Assembly: GCA_964430105.1 (NCBI GenBank)
Contig: CAYSEF010000028.1
Span: forward strand, 1-25,196
Length of the DNA: 25,196 nucleotides
Direction of reading: 5' to 3'
Source of the DNA: UMGS1696 sp964430105
GTDB taxonomy: Bacteria > Bacillota > Clostridia > Oscillospirales > CAG-272
Below, one piece after another: positions 7,736 to 14,728 of this stretch. Position 1 is the stretch's first letter; the number at the start of each line of letters is the position of its first letter. Position numbers and translations under genes: made by a program. The notes below the pieces were generated by a model. That model made no database searches. It was not told the origin of the DNA and worked only from the letters and a program-made list of their open reading frames with translations.

Positions 7736-7764
7736 AGCATACCACACAGTTACGTCTTTGTCAA
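7736..7764 (-). promoter_or_regulatory. Promoter of the winged-helix regulator
   Basis: On the minus strand a perfect -35 TTGACA (7764-7759) is 17 bases from TATGCT (7741-7736), a 4/6 match to the -10. The predicted start is about 20 bases before the ATG at 7710. Confidence 0.7.
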
Positions 7765-7800
7765 CCGTATGCTTTCTCACTTTAATGAAAGGAAAAAGCC

Positions 7801-8340
7801 ATGAACGATTTGCCGTCAGATATGTCATGCATGAATTCCTGCTGTTTTACAGGTCACAGAGTAATTCCCTCGGAAAAGCTCGACTATATCACAGCGGATA
7901 CCGAACGTGCTGTACGAATACTCGCTGAAGCAGGCTATCGTTATTTCATATGCGGAGGTGCTCTCGGATATGACACTCTTGCGGCACAAGTCGTTTTGAA
8001 GGTTGCAGAGGAATATCCCATAAAGCTGTTTTTAGCACTTCCCTGTCGTAATCAGACTGAAAAATGGATGAACAGAAAGGGCGGAGAGGAATCGATACGA
8101 GAATATCAACGACTGAAGGCTCTTGCGACAGGAATACATTATGTCTGCGACTTTTACCGTGATGGCTGTATGAAGGAAAGAAATCTATGGATGGTCGAAC
8201 ATTCATCCTTCTGTATAGCATACTACAACGGCTCTCCCAAAAGCGGTGCAGGTCAAACCTACAGACTCGCCAGGGATAACGGAAACGTAATATACAATGT
8301 ATTTGACGCTTCTGTCGAAAACGATGATATATATCACTAA
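7801..8340 (+). CDS. SLOG-family protein, YpsA-like (DUF1273)
   Basis: A 179-residue soluble protein with the features of the YpsA/DUF1273 branch of the SLOG (Rossmann-like nucleotide-binding) superfamily. The signatures are the early CCFTGHR (about 13-19), YFICGGALGYDTLAA (about 48-62) and a later CMKERNLWMVEHS, followed by a Gly-rich GSPKSGAGQT (about 143-152) near the C-terminus. Bacillus YpsA has been linked to cell division and stress, and SLOG domains to binding nucleotides or nucleotide-derived signals; the ligand here is not predictable. AAAGGA 7 to 8 bases upstream supports the ATG at 7801, although later Met codons at residues 8 and 11 are in frame. It is divergent from the winged-helix regulator. 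A 6-bp hairpin overlaps its stop codon. Confidence 0.82.
   Translation: MNDLPSDMSCMNSCCFTGHRVIPSEKLDYITADTERAVRILAEAGYRYFICGGALGYDTLAAQVVLKVAEEYPIKLFLALPCRNQTEKWMNRKGGEESIREYQRLKALATGIHYVCDFYRDGCMKERNLWMVEHSSFCIAYYNGSPKSGAGQTYRLARDNGNVIYNVFDASVENDDIYH
8303..8333 (+). promoter_or_regulatory. Candidate promoter of gpmI inside the 3' end of the SLOG gene
   Basis: TTGACG (8303-8308) is followed after 17-19 bases by GATATA/TATATA (8326-8333). The predicted start is near 8340, giving a leader of about 65 bases for gpmI. It is the best candidate I see for a gene whose codon choice suggests strong expression, but the -10 is imperfect. Confidence 0.35.
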
Positions 8341-8403
8341 GCGTGATAAGCAAACAACATAACACAGTCCAAAAAATAAATTTTATATAAAGAGGAAAAA
8401 ATC

Positions 8404-10053
8404 ATGAAAAACCTTGTTAAGCATGAAGGCGCTGCGGCTATTCGTCCGGTGCTGACTATTGTAATGGATGGCGTAGGTCTTGCTCCCGATACAGGTGCTA
8501 ACGCTGTCAAAATGGCTCGCACTCCCAACCTTGATATGCTCATGGCTAACTATCCCATGGTTCCGCTCAAGGCTCACGGCACTGCTGTAGGTCTTCCCTC
8601 AGATGACGATATGGGTAACTCCGAGGTAGGTCACAATGCTCTCGGCTCCGGTCAGGTATTCGCTCAGGGTGCAAAGCTCGTTTCCGCTTCTATCGAATCC
8701 GGCAAAATGTTCGCTTCCGAAACCTGGCAGACTCTCATCGGCGGTGTAAAGAACAACAATTCTACACTCCACTTCATCGGTCTGTTCTCTGACGGTAACG
8801 TACACAGCCATATCGACCACCTCAAGGCTATGCTCGTTCAGGCTAAGAAGGAAGGTATTTCCAATATCCGTATTCACATCCTTCTTGACGGTCGTGACGT
8901 TGGTGAAACCTCTGCCCTCGAATATATCGATCCGTTTGAAGCATTCATCGGTGAGCTTTCCGACGAAAACTGCTCTGTAAAGATCGCATCCGGTGGCGGT
9001 CGTATGCAGATCACAATGGACAGATACGAAGCTAACTGGGCTATGGTAGAGCTTGGCTGGAAAACTCACGTTCTCGGTGAAGGCAGACAGTTCGCATCTG
9101 CAAGAGAAGCTGTTGAAACCTATCGTGCAGAAACAAAGGTTATCGACCAGGACCTCCCGCCCTTCGTTATCGCTGAAAACGGCACTCCCGTAGGTACTAT
9201 CAACGACGGCGACTCCGTTATTTTCTACAACTTCCGTGGCGACCGTGCTATTGAAATTTCCAAAGCCTTCGACGGTGACGCATCCTTCGACAAGTTCGAC
9301 CGTGTTCGTGTTCCCAATGTTCTTTATGCAGGTATGCTTGAATACGATGGCGACCTTCACATCCCCTCTCGTTACCTTGTAAATCCTCCGGAAATCACCA
9401 ATACAATGGGCGAATACCTCGCTGACATGAAGATTTCTCAGTTCGCTATCTCCGAAACTCAGAAATACGGTCACGTTACCTACTTCTGGAACGGTAACAA
9501 GTCCGGCAAGTTCTCCGAAGAATACGAAACCTACGAAGAAATCCCCTCCGATGTAGTTCCGTTTGAACAGAGACCGTGGATGAAGTGTGCTGAAATCACC
9601 GACCGTCTTATCGAGGTTCTCGAATCCGGCAAGTATGACTGCATCCGTGTAAACTTCCCCAACGGTGATATGGTTGGTCACACCGGCTCTCTTGAAGCTA
9701 CTATCTGCTCTATGGAAGCACTTGACCTCCAGCTCGGCAGAATCCTTCCCGTACTTGACAAGGTTGGCGGTGTTGCTATCATCACAGCAGACCACGGTAA
9801 CGCTGACGAAATGGCTGAATTCGACAAGAAGACAAATTCCGTAAAGCGTAACAAGGACGGCTCTCTCAAGGCAAAAACAAGCCACACTCTCAATCCCGTA
9901 CCGTGCATCATTTACGACAACAAGTATGCTGACAAGTACACTGTAAAGAAGGACGGCTCCTACGGTCTTTCCAATGTTGCGGCAACCGTTGTAAACCTCC
10001 TCGGCTACGAAGCTCCCGATATGTGGGACGAATCCATCATCAGCCTCAAGTAA
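8404..10053 (+). CDS. gpmI: 2,3-bisphosphoglycerate-independent phosphoglycerate mutase (long, plant-like form)
   Basis: Interconverts 3- and 2-phosphoglycerate in glycolysis, using two metal ions and a phosphoserine intermediate. The 549-residue chain has the alkaline-phosphatase-type core with D22 (IVMDGVG), the nucleophile S73 in DDDMGNSEVGHNALGSG, the transferase domain (SDGNVHSHIDHL, HILLDGRDVGETS, ASGGGRMQITMDRY), NFRGDRAIEISKA, and the C-terminal metal site TADHGNADEM. It is longer than the roughly 510 residues usual in Bacillus. Stretches such as GHVTYFWNGNKSG, the PNGDMVGHTG context and YDGDLHIPSRYLV resemble the plant/trypanosome type (recalled, not aligned). AGAGGA about 8 bases upstream fixes the start. 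Codon use is strongly biased, as in highly expressed genes, which also produces a long open frame on the opposite strand. Confidence 0.97.
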   Translation: MKNLVKHEGAAAIRPVLTIVMDGVGLAPDTGANAVKMARTPNLDMLMANYPMVPLKAHGTAVGLPSDDDMGNSEVGHNALGSGQVFAQGAKLVSASIESGKMFASETWQTLIGGVKNNNSTLHFIGLFSDGNVHSHIDHLKAMLVQAKKEGISNIRIHILLDGRDVGETSALEYIDPFEAFIGELSDENCSVKIASGGGRMQITMDRYEANWAMVELGWKTHVLGEGRQFASAREAVETYRAETKVIDQDLPPFVIAENGTPVGTINDGDSVIFYNFRGDRAIEISKAFDGDASFDKFDRVRVPNVLYAGMLEYDGDLHIPSRYLVNPPEITNTMGEYLADMKISQFAISETQKYGHVTYFWNGNKSGKFSEEYETYEEIPSDVVPFEQRPWMKCAEITDRLIEVLESGKYDCIRVNFPNGDMVGHTGSLEATICSMEALDLQLGRILPVLDKVGGVAIITADHGNADEMAEFDKKTNSVKRNKDGSLKAKTSHTLNPVPCIIYDNKYADKYTVKKDGSYGLSNVAATVVNLLGYEAPDMWDESIISLK

Positions 10054-10076
10054 TAGCTCAAATTATATAACAACTA

Positions 10077-10107
10077 CCGCGTTGGTATTTTGGCTGGCGC
10101 GGTTTTT
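10077..10107 (+). terminator. Intrinsic terminator after gpmI
   Basis: CCGCG (10077-10081) pairs with CGCGG (10098-10102), the stem extendable by G-U pairs, followed directly by TTTTTG. It lies 23 bases after the gpmI stop codon. Confidence 0.8.
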
Positions 10108-10148
10108 GTTTGATTATATCTTATCTAAAACAACACATGGGAGGCTTT

Positions 10149-10970
10149 ATGTTTTATCAAAACGACATTTTCTCCTGCTCATCCTTACTCAATATTCCAA
10201 ATGTAGCTCACGGATTTTCTTCTCGTATCGGTGGGGTTTCAGCTCTGCCTCACACTGCAACAATGAATCTGTCCTGCGGTCTTGGTGATACCGATGATAT
10301 TGTGCGTGAAAATCTCGATATCTTTGCAAAGGCTCTTTCAAATGGCAAATATTCCGGCGAAAACACTGTCACTGCACATCAAATACATTCGACAAACGTG
10401 CGTATTCTCACTGCATCTAATGCCGGTGAGGGATTTTCAGCCCCTCGTGGCTCTGACTGCGACGGATTTGTAACTGACTGTGGAGGAATTATACCTATAG
10501 CTCGTGTGGCTGACTGCGTTCCCGTACTTCTTGCAGGTCAAAAATCCGATAATTCCCCTGTTATATCCGCTGTTCACGCAGGTTGGAGAGGTACTGTTGC
10601 CGGTATTTGTGCTGTCGCAGTTGAAAAAATGTGTTCTATCGGATGTATTCGTGAAACTATACGTGTTGCGATAGGTGCGCATATCGGCTTTTGCTGTTAC
10701 GAAGTCGGTGAGGATTTTGCAGACTCCGTTGTACTCAGCAAAGGCTCTGTATTCGCTGAAAAATACATTCGCAAGCCTGACGGAAAAACGAAATTTCACG
10801 CCGATTTGACAGGAATGAACCTTGAAATCCTCGCAGAAGTCGGAATTTCACGAGAGAATATCGATGTGCATCCCGACTGTACTATGTGCAATACCGAGAA
10901 ATATTACTCTCATCGTGGCATGAACGGCAAACGTGGCGTGATGGGTGGCGGTATCTGTATTGTCAGATAA
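10149..10970 (+). CDS. pgeF: Peptidoglycan editing factor / multicopper-polyphenol-oxidase-like protein (YlmD, DUF152)
   Basis: A 273-residue protein of the PgeF/YlmD/LACC1 family. Members have been reported to remove mis-incorporated serine-containing muropeptide precursors and to act on purine nucleosides. Family signatures are AHGFSSRIGGVS at the N-terminus, TAHQIHSTNV with a metal-binding His, RVADCVPVLLA with the conserved Cys, AVHAGWRGTVAGI with a second His, GAHIGFCCYEVG, and the end motif YYSHRGMNGKRGVMGG. The ATG at 10149 follows GGGAGG with short spacing; earlier in-frame Met codons at 10110 and 10137 have no ribosome binding site and would begin next to the gpmI terminator. It appears to be a single-gene unit with no clear terminator after it. 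Confidence 0.93.
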   Translation: MFYQNDIFSCSSLLNIPNVAHGFSSRIGGVSALPHTATMNLSCGLGDTDDIVRENLDIFAKALSNGKYSGENTVTAHQIHSTNVRILTASNAGEGFSAPRGSDCDGFVTDCGGIIPIARVADCVPVLLAGQKSDNSPVISAVHAGWRGTVAGICAVAVEKMCSIGCIRETIRVAIGAHIGFCCYEVGEDFADSVVLSKGSVFAEKYIRKPDGKTKFHADLTGMNLEILAEVGISRENIDVHPDCTMCNTEKYYSHRGMNGKRGVMGGGICIVR

Positions 10971-11086
10971 ACACTGCCATAAATTCCACTTTTCCATCTT
11001 CATACCATTTTTGTTAAAACATCACACAAAAATCACATAAAACCACCCTTATTATTAGCGTTGTTCATGATTTATTTATAAATTCG

Positions 11087-11095
11087 TGATATAAT
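11087..11095 (+). promoter_or_regulatory. Extended -10 promoter of the ABC operon
   Basis: TGATATAAT (11087-11095) is a perfect extended -10 (TG-N-TATAAT). No good -35 is found at 16-18 bases, which extended -10 promoters tolerate. The predicted start near 11102 gives a leader of about 80 bases before the ATPase gene. Confidence 0.65.
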
Positions 11096-11180
11096 TTAAC
11101 GTAATCATTATAATTTTGTATATCCGTTCAGTTATAGCCAAATTTGTGCTAACTGCTCAGATAGGAGGTCTTTCCACCAA

Positions 11181-12119
11181 ATGATCGAAATTAACAATCT
11201 CGTCAAAAATTACGGTGCCAAGTTCGCCGTGGATGACATCAGCTTCAAAGTAGGCAAGGGCGAAATCGTCGGTTTCCTCGGCCCGAACGGTGCAGGTAAA
11301 TCCACAACCATGAACATTCTAACCGGCTACCTTTCATCCACCTCGGGTGAGGCTAAGGTCGGTGGTATCGATATCCTCGAGAATCCGAACGAAGCAAAAA
11401 AGCTTATCGGCTTCCTCCCGGAACAGCCACCGCTTTACATCGATATGACTGTAAACGAATACCTTAACTTCGTTTATGAAATCAAAAACTGCAAGCTCAA
11501 TCGTCAGAAGCATATCGAAGAAGTCCGTCAGGTCACTAAAATAGACGACGTACAGAATCGTCTTATCAAAAATCTGTCAAAGGGCTATCGTCAGCGTGTC
11601 GGTATTGCTCAGGCTCTTATCGGAAATCCACCCGTTATCATTTTCGACGAGCCTACTGTAGGTCTTGACCCTAAGCAGATCATTGAGATCCGCAACCTTA
11701 TCCGTAATCTCGGTCAAAACCATACAGTTATCCTCTCCACACACATACTTTCTGAGGTTCAGTCCGTTTGTGACAGAATCATAATCATAAACGAAGGTAA
11801 AATCATTGCCGACGAAAAGACTGAAAATATCACAAGAGTAGTAGAAGAAAATCGTCGCTACTCCGTCAAGGTCTGTGGCCCTCAGAGAGATGTTCAAAAT
11901 ACACTCAAGAATATTCCCGGCGTTATTTCCGCTGATATAACCGGTGAACGTGAGCTCGACAGCTACACCTACATCGTTGAAGCGGAAAAGGGTGTCGATA
12001 TTCGTAAACCGCTGTTCTATGCTATGAGCGAACATCAGTGGCCTATAATCGGAATGGAAGCTGTGGGAATGAACCTCGAAGAAGTATTCATCAGGATCAT
12101 GGACTCCGTTTCCAAATAA
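11181..12119 (+). CDS. ABC transporter ATP-binding protein (ABC-2 / GldA-like)
   Basis: A 312-residue ATPase that would power the membrane proteins encoded downstream. Motifs in order: Walker A GPNGAGKST (34-42), Q-loop near EQPP (81-84), signature LSKGYRQ (132-138), Walker B VIIFDEP (152-158), D-loop GLDP (161-164), and the H-loop His in STHILS (about 186). Residues from about 225 on form the C-terminal extension usual in CcmA/NatA/GldA-type exporters. AGGAGG lies 12 bases before the ATG, slightly far but strong. It is the first gene of a four-gene operon. Its last 50 or so codons are included in an exact 368-bp tandem duplication, but the gene itself is intact. Confidence 0.95.
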   Translation: MIEINNLVKNYGAKFAVDDISFKVGKGEIVGFLGPNGAGKSTTMNILTGYLSSTSGEAKVGGIDILENPNEAKKLIGFLPEQPPLYIDMTVNEYLNFVYEIKNCKLNRQKHIEEVRQVTKIDDVQNRLIKNLSKGYRQRVGIAQALIGNPPVIIFDEPTVGLDPKQIIEIRNLIRNLGQNHTVILSTHILSEVQSVCDRIIIINEGKIIADEKTENITRVVEENRRYSVKVCGPQRDVQNTLKNIPGVISADITGERELDSYTYIVEAEKGVDIRKPLFYAMSEHQWPIIGMEAVGMNLEEVFIRIMDSVSK

Positions 12120-12335
12120 TTCAGCAACAAAAAGGAGCTATTTATGTTAGCTATTTATAAAAAAGAAATGCGGACGTATTTCACTACACCGCTAGGATAT
12201 GTTTTTATTGCGGCGTTTCTTGCCGTTTCGGGGTTCGTGTTTGCGTTCTCCACATTCCAGTCGCAGACCTCTGATCTTGCAGGATATTTCCAGATAATGA
12301 TCTTCGGTTATATCGTAATTATCCCGATGCTCACA
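11965..12335 (+). repeat. Tandem duplication, copy 1 (368-bp period)
   Basis: The segment from the late ATPase gene through the intergenic gap into the first 64 codons of the permease gene recurs immediately downstream (12333-12703). Base-by-base reading shows no difference over 371 aligned bases, and the copies share 3 bases (ACA) at the junction. Confidence 0.95.
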
Positions 12336-12395
12336 CCTACATCGTTGAAGCGGAAAAGGGTGTCGATATTCGTAAACCGCTGTTCTATGCTATGA
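12144..12395 (+). pseudogene. Truncated permease copy created by the tandem duplication
   Basis: It begins with the same ribosome binding site (AAGGAG) and the same 64 residues as the intact permease at 12512, including the first membrane segment and most of a second. At the duplication junction (about 12336) it then reads the ATPase tail out of frame for 19 residues and stops at 12395. If translated it gives an 83-residue protein with a basic, unrelated end. It lacks most of the channel and is best regarded as a duplication by-product, although a short membrane peptide could be made. Confidence 0.9.
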
Positions 12396-12487
12396 GCGAA
12401 CATCAGTGGCCTATAATCGGAATGGAAGCTGTGGGAATGAACCTCGAAGAAGTATTCATCAGGATCATGGACTCCGTTTCCAAATAA
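12333..12487 (+). pseudogene. Orphan 3' end of the ATPase gene (duplication remnant)
   Basis: This is a second copy of the last 50 or so codons of the ATPase gene, ending at the equivalent of its stop codon (12485-12487). It has no start or ribosome binding site of its own and is overlapped by the aberrant end of the truncated permease in another frame. Confidence 0.85.
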
Positions 12488-12703
12488 TTCAGCAACAAAA
12501 AGGAGCTATTTATGTTAGCTATTTATAAAAAAGAAATGCGGACGTATTTCACTACACCGCTAGGATATGTTTTTATTGCGGCGTTTCTTGCCGTTTCGGG
12601 GTTCGTGTTTGCGTTCTCCACATTCCAGTCGCAGACCTCTGATCTTGCAGGATATTTCCAGATAATGATCTTCGGTTATATCGTAATTATCCCGATGCTC
12701 ACA
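12333..12703 (+). repeat. Tandem duplication, copy 2 (368-bp period)
   Basis: Second copy of 11965-12335, offset by exactly 368 bases. It supplies the ribosome binding site and the first 64 codons used by the intact permease gene. The first mismatching bases are at 12332/11964 on the left and 12704/12336 on the right. Confidence 0.95.
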
Positions 12704-13216
12704 ATGCGCAGCTTCTCGGAAGAAAGACGTACTCGCACGGAACAGCTTCTTATGACCTCTCCCGTGTCTATCACTTCCATGATCCTCGCTAAGTTCTTCG
12801 CAGCTTTCACAATGTTCGCTATGACCGTTCTCGTAAGCTGTCTGTATTATATCCCTCTCTTTAATTACGGCGAACCTAATGTCGGAAAAGCTGCGGGATG
12901 CCTTATCGCTATGTTCCTTATCGGTATGTGCTTTATCGCTGTCGGTATATTCGTATCCACACTTACTGAATCTCCCGTTACAGCCTGCATTGCTACTATG
13001 GCACTTCTTCTCGTTTTTGCCGCAGCAGCTATATTTAACAGCCTTATCGATGCTTACATCGTTCGCAGTGTACTGAACTGGATCTCTGTATATTCACGTT
13101 ATGTAAACTTCACCTACGGTGTATTCGATATCTCCGCTACTGTATATTACCTCTCTATAACCGTTGTGTTCCTGTTCCTTGCAGTCCGCGTTTATGAGAG
13201 AAGACGCTATGCTTGA
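12512..13216 (+). CDS. ABC-2 type transporter permease (GldF-like)
   Basis: A 234-residue membrane protein with about six hydrophobic segments, starting near residues 16-36 and 47-63, then about 100-120, 127-150, 158-178 and 210-228. The loop MRSFSEERRTRTEQLLMTSPVS (about 65-86) is the conserved cytoplasmic coupling motif of ABC-2 permeases of the NosY/GldF group. AAGGAG 8 bases before the ATG supports the start. It forms the membrane part of the exporter with the ATPase upstream. The first 64 codons lie in copy 2 of the tandem duplication, so this intact gene now sits 392 bases after the ATPase stop instead of the ancestral 24. Confidence 0.93.
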   Translation: MLAIYKKEMRTYFTTPLGYVFIAAFLAVSGFVFAFSTFQSQTSDLAGYFQIMIFGYIVIIPMLTMRSFSEERRTRTEQLLMTSPVSITSMILAKFFAAFTMFAMTVLVSCLYYIPLFNYGEPNVGKAAGCLIAMFLIGMCFIAVGIFVSTLTESPVTACIATMALLLVFAAAAIFNSLIDAYIVRSVLNWISVYSRYVNFTYGVFDISATVYYLSITVVFLFLAVRVYERRRYA

Positions 13217-13234
13217 TCACGGAGGTTCTTTAGA

Positions 13235-14728
13235 ATGAAAACCAGCTTTACTCAAACAAGAAAATTCAAGTACGGCTCTGTGGCAACTGCTTTTAGCGTA
13301 GCCTTCATTGCCATTGTAATTATCTTCAATATTATCTTCACCGCGCTTGGCAATAAGTATATGTGGTTCATAGATATGACCGAAGAACAGCTTTACACAC
13401 TCTCCGATGAAGCAAAAGAAATCATGTCTGACATCACAGAGGATGTGTACATCTACTTTGCAAGCGAACCCGACGTTCTTATGAGCGGTTCCAACGGTGC
13501 TTCTACACGTTATATCTACACTACAGCTCTCCAGCTGGAAGAAGCATTCCCCAATGTTCACGTTGATGCTGTAAGCGTACTCAAAAATCCCGGCTTCTTC
13601 AAGGATTTCTATACAACAGCCGCTACTGATATTGATACAACATCTGTTGTATTCTCCAGCGGTTCGGAAGTCCGTGTTTATGCGGCAAATGCATTCTTCA
13701 CCTTCAATGATATCACCGACGTTTCCAGTGTTTGGGCTTATGACGGCGAAGAAGCGTTCCTTTCAGCTATCATGCAGATAACTCAGACCGACACACCCAA
13801 GGTTGCTTTCACTATCGAACATGGCGAAGATATTGCAAGTGCAATCTATCTCGCTAATGTTTTCTCTACTAACGGCTTTGAGGTTCAGACTGTAAATCTC
13901 GCTCAGGATACTCTCGATGAAGACTGCCGTATCCTTGTAGTATTCAATCCTATTTACGACTTCATCGGCGCAGAGGCTGAAGAAGCTTCCGCAAATGAAA
14001 TCGAAAAGATCGACAAATTCCTCGATAATCGTGGCTGTCTTATGGTATTCGGCTCACCCGACCATGTAGACAAGCTCACAAACCTCGGTGAACTCCTCGC
14101 TGAATGGGGTATTGAATTTACAGGAAATACCACTGTACGCGATATGGAACACGCTATGACAACCGACGGTTATTCCGTTGTCGCTGAATATCAGCCCAAC
14201 ACTCTCGGCGGTTCTATCTATCGTGACCTCAACGAGCTTTCAACTCCTCCGAAGACTATCATTCGCAAAGCAACTCCTATCAATATTCTTTGGGCAGAAG
14301 GCGGAGATTCTGTCGGTACACGTTCTGTTTCCGCTGTTCTCAAGTCCTTTAACACCTCTGAGCTTATCGTAAACGGTGCTTCCGAAGAAACAGGCTCATA
14401 CAACCTTGTTACTGTTTCTCGTGAGGTTTCAATCGTTGACAACGAGTATTATTACTCCTATGTAATGGCGTTTGGCTCTCCCTCATTCGCATCCCAAAAC
14501 TATATCGATTCCAATGCTTACGCAAACGAAGACATTCTTGCGGCTTCTATGCGTGCAACAGGTCGTGAACGTGTGCTCTCCAAGCTTGAGCTTAAACCCT
14601 TTGACACAGACGATATTACAGTTACCACAGACGAAGCAAACAACTGGACTGTTGCAATGACACTTGTTATCCCTGCGATAGTCGCACTCTGCGGTATTGT
14701 TGTGATCACACGGAGAAAGCATTCATGA
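13235..14728 (+). CDS. Gld-type ABC auxiliary protein (GldG-like)
   Basis: A 497-residue membrane-anchored protein with a hydrophobic segment at about 15-38, a long extracytoplasmic domain, and a second hydrophobic segment at about 473-491 followed by RRKHS. The start after the first segment (WFIDMTEEQLYTLSDEAKEIM) and the middle region (KVAFTIEHGE, then ILVVFNPIYDF and a FLDNRGCLMVFGSP stretch) fit the GldG/ABC_transp_aux group, whose extracytoplasmic part resembles a type 1 periplasmic/DUF4350 fold. GGAGGT 8 bases upstream supports the start. In Bacteroidota GldFG works in gliding and secretion; in Clostridia the substrate is unknown. It overlaps the next gene by 4 bases, indicating translational coupling. 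Confidence 0.87.
   Translation: MKTSFTQTRKFKYGSVATAFSVAFIAIVIIFNIIFTALGNKYMWFIDMTEEQLYTLSDEAKEIMSDITEDVYIYFASEPDVLMSGSNGASTRYIYTTALQLEEAFPNVHVDAVSVLKNPGFFKDFYTTAATDIDTTSVVFSSGSEVRVYAANAFFTFNDITDVSSVWAYDGEEAFLSAIMQITQTDTPKVAFTIEHGEDIASAIYLANVFSTNGFEVQTVNLAQDTLDEDCRILVVFNPIYDFIGAEAEEASANEIEKIDKFLDNRGCLMVFGSPDHVDKLTNLGELLAEWGIEFTGNTTVRDMEHAMTTDGYSVVAEYQPNTLGGSIYRDLNELSTPPKTIIRKATPINILWAEGGDSVGTRSVSAVLKSFNTSELIVNGASEETGSYNLVTVSREVSIVDNEYYYSYVMAFGSPSFASQNYIDSNAYANEDILAASMRATGRERVLSKLELKPFDTDDITVTTDEANNWTVAMTLVIPAIVALCGIVVITRRKHS

Noticed and set aside
7758..7786. TTGTCA-17-TTTAAT as a plus-strand promoter for the SLOG gene
   Set aside because: The implied start would fall within or just after the ribosome binding site, leaving about 8 bases of leader; the same bases are better explained as the minus-strand -35 of the regulator.
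8599..9885. A 428-codon open frame on the minus strand opposite gpmI
   Set aside because: It is a shadow of the biased codon use in gpmI: no ribosome binding site, no recognisable motif, and a composition rich in Val/Phe/Cys as expected from antisense of C-ending codons.
11577..12035. A 152-codon minus-strand frame opposite the ATPase gene
   Set aside because: It lies fully within a well-identified gene, with no start signal or recognisable domain.
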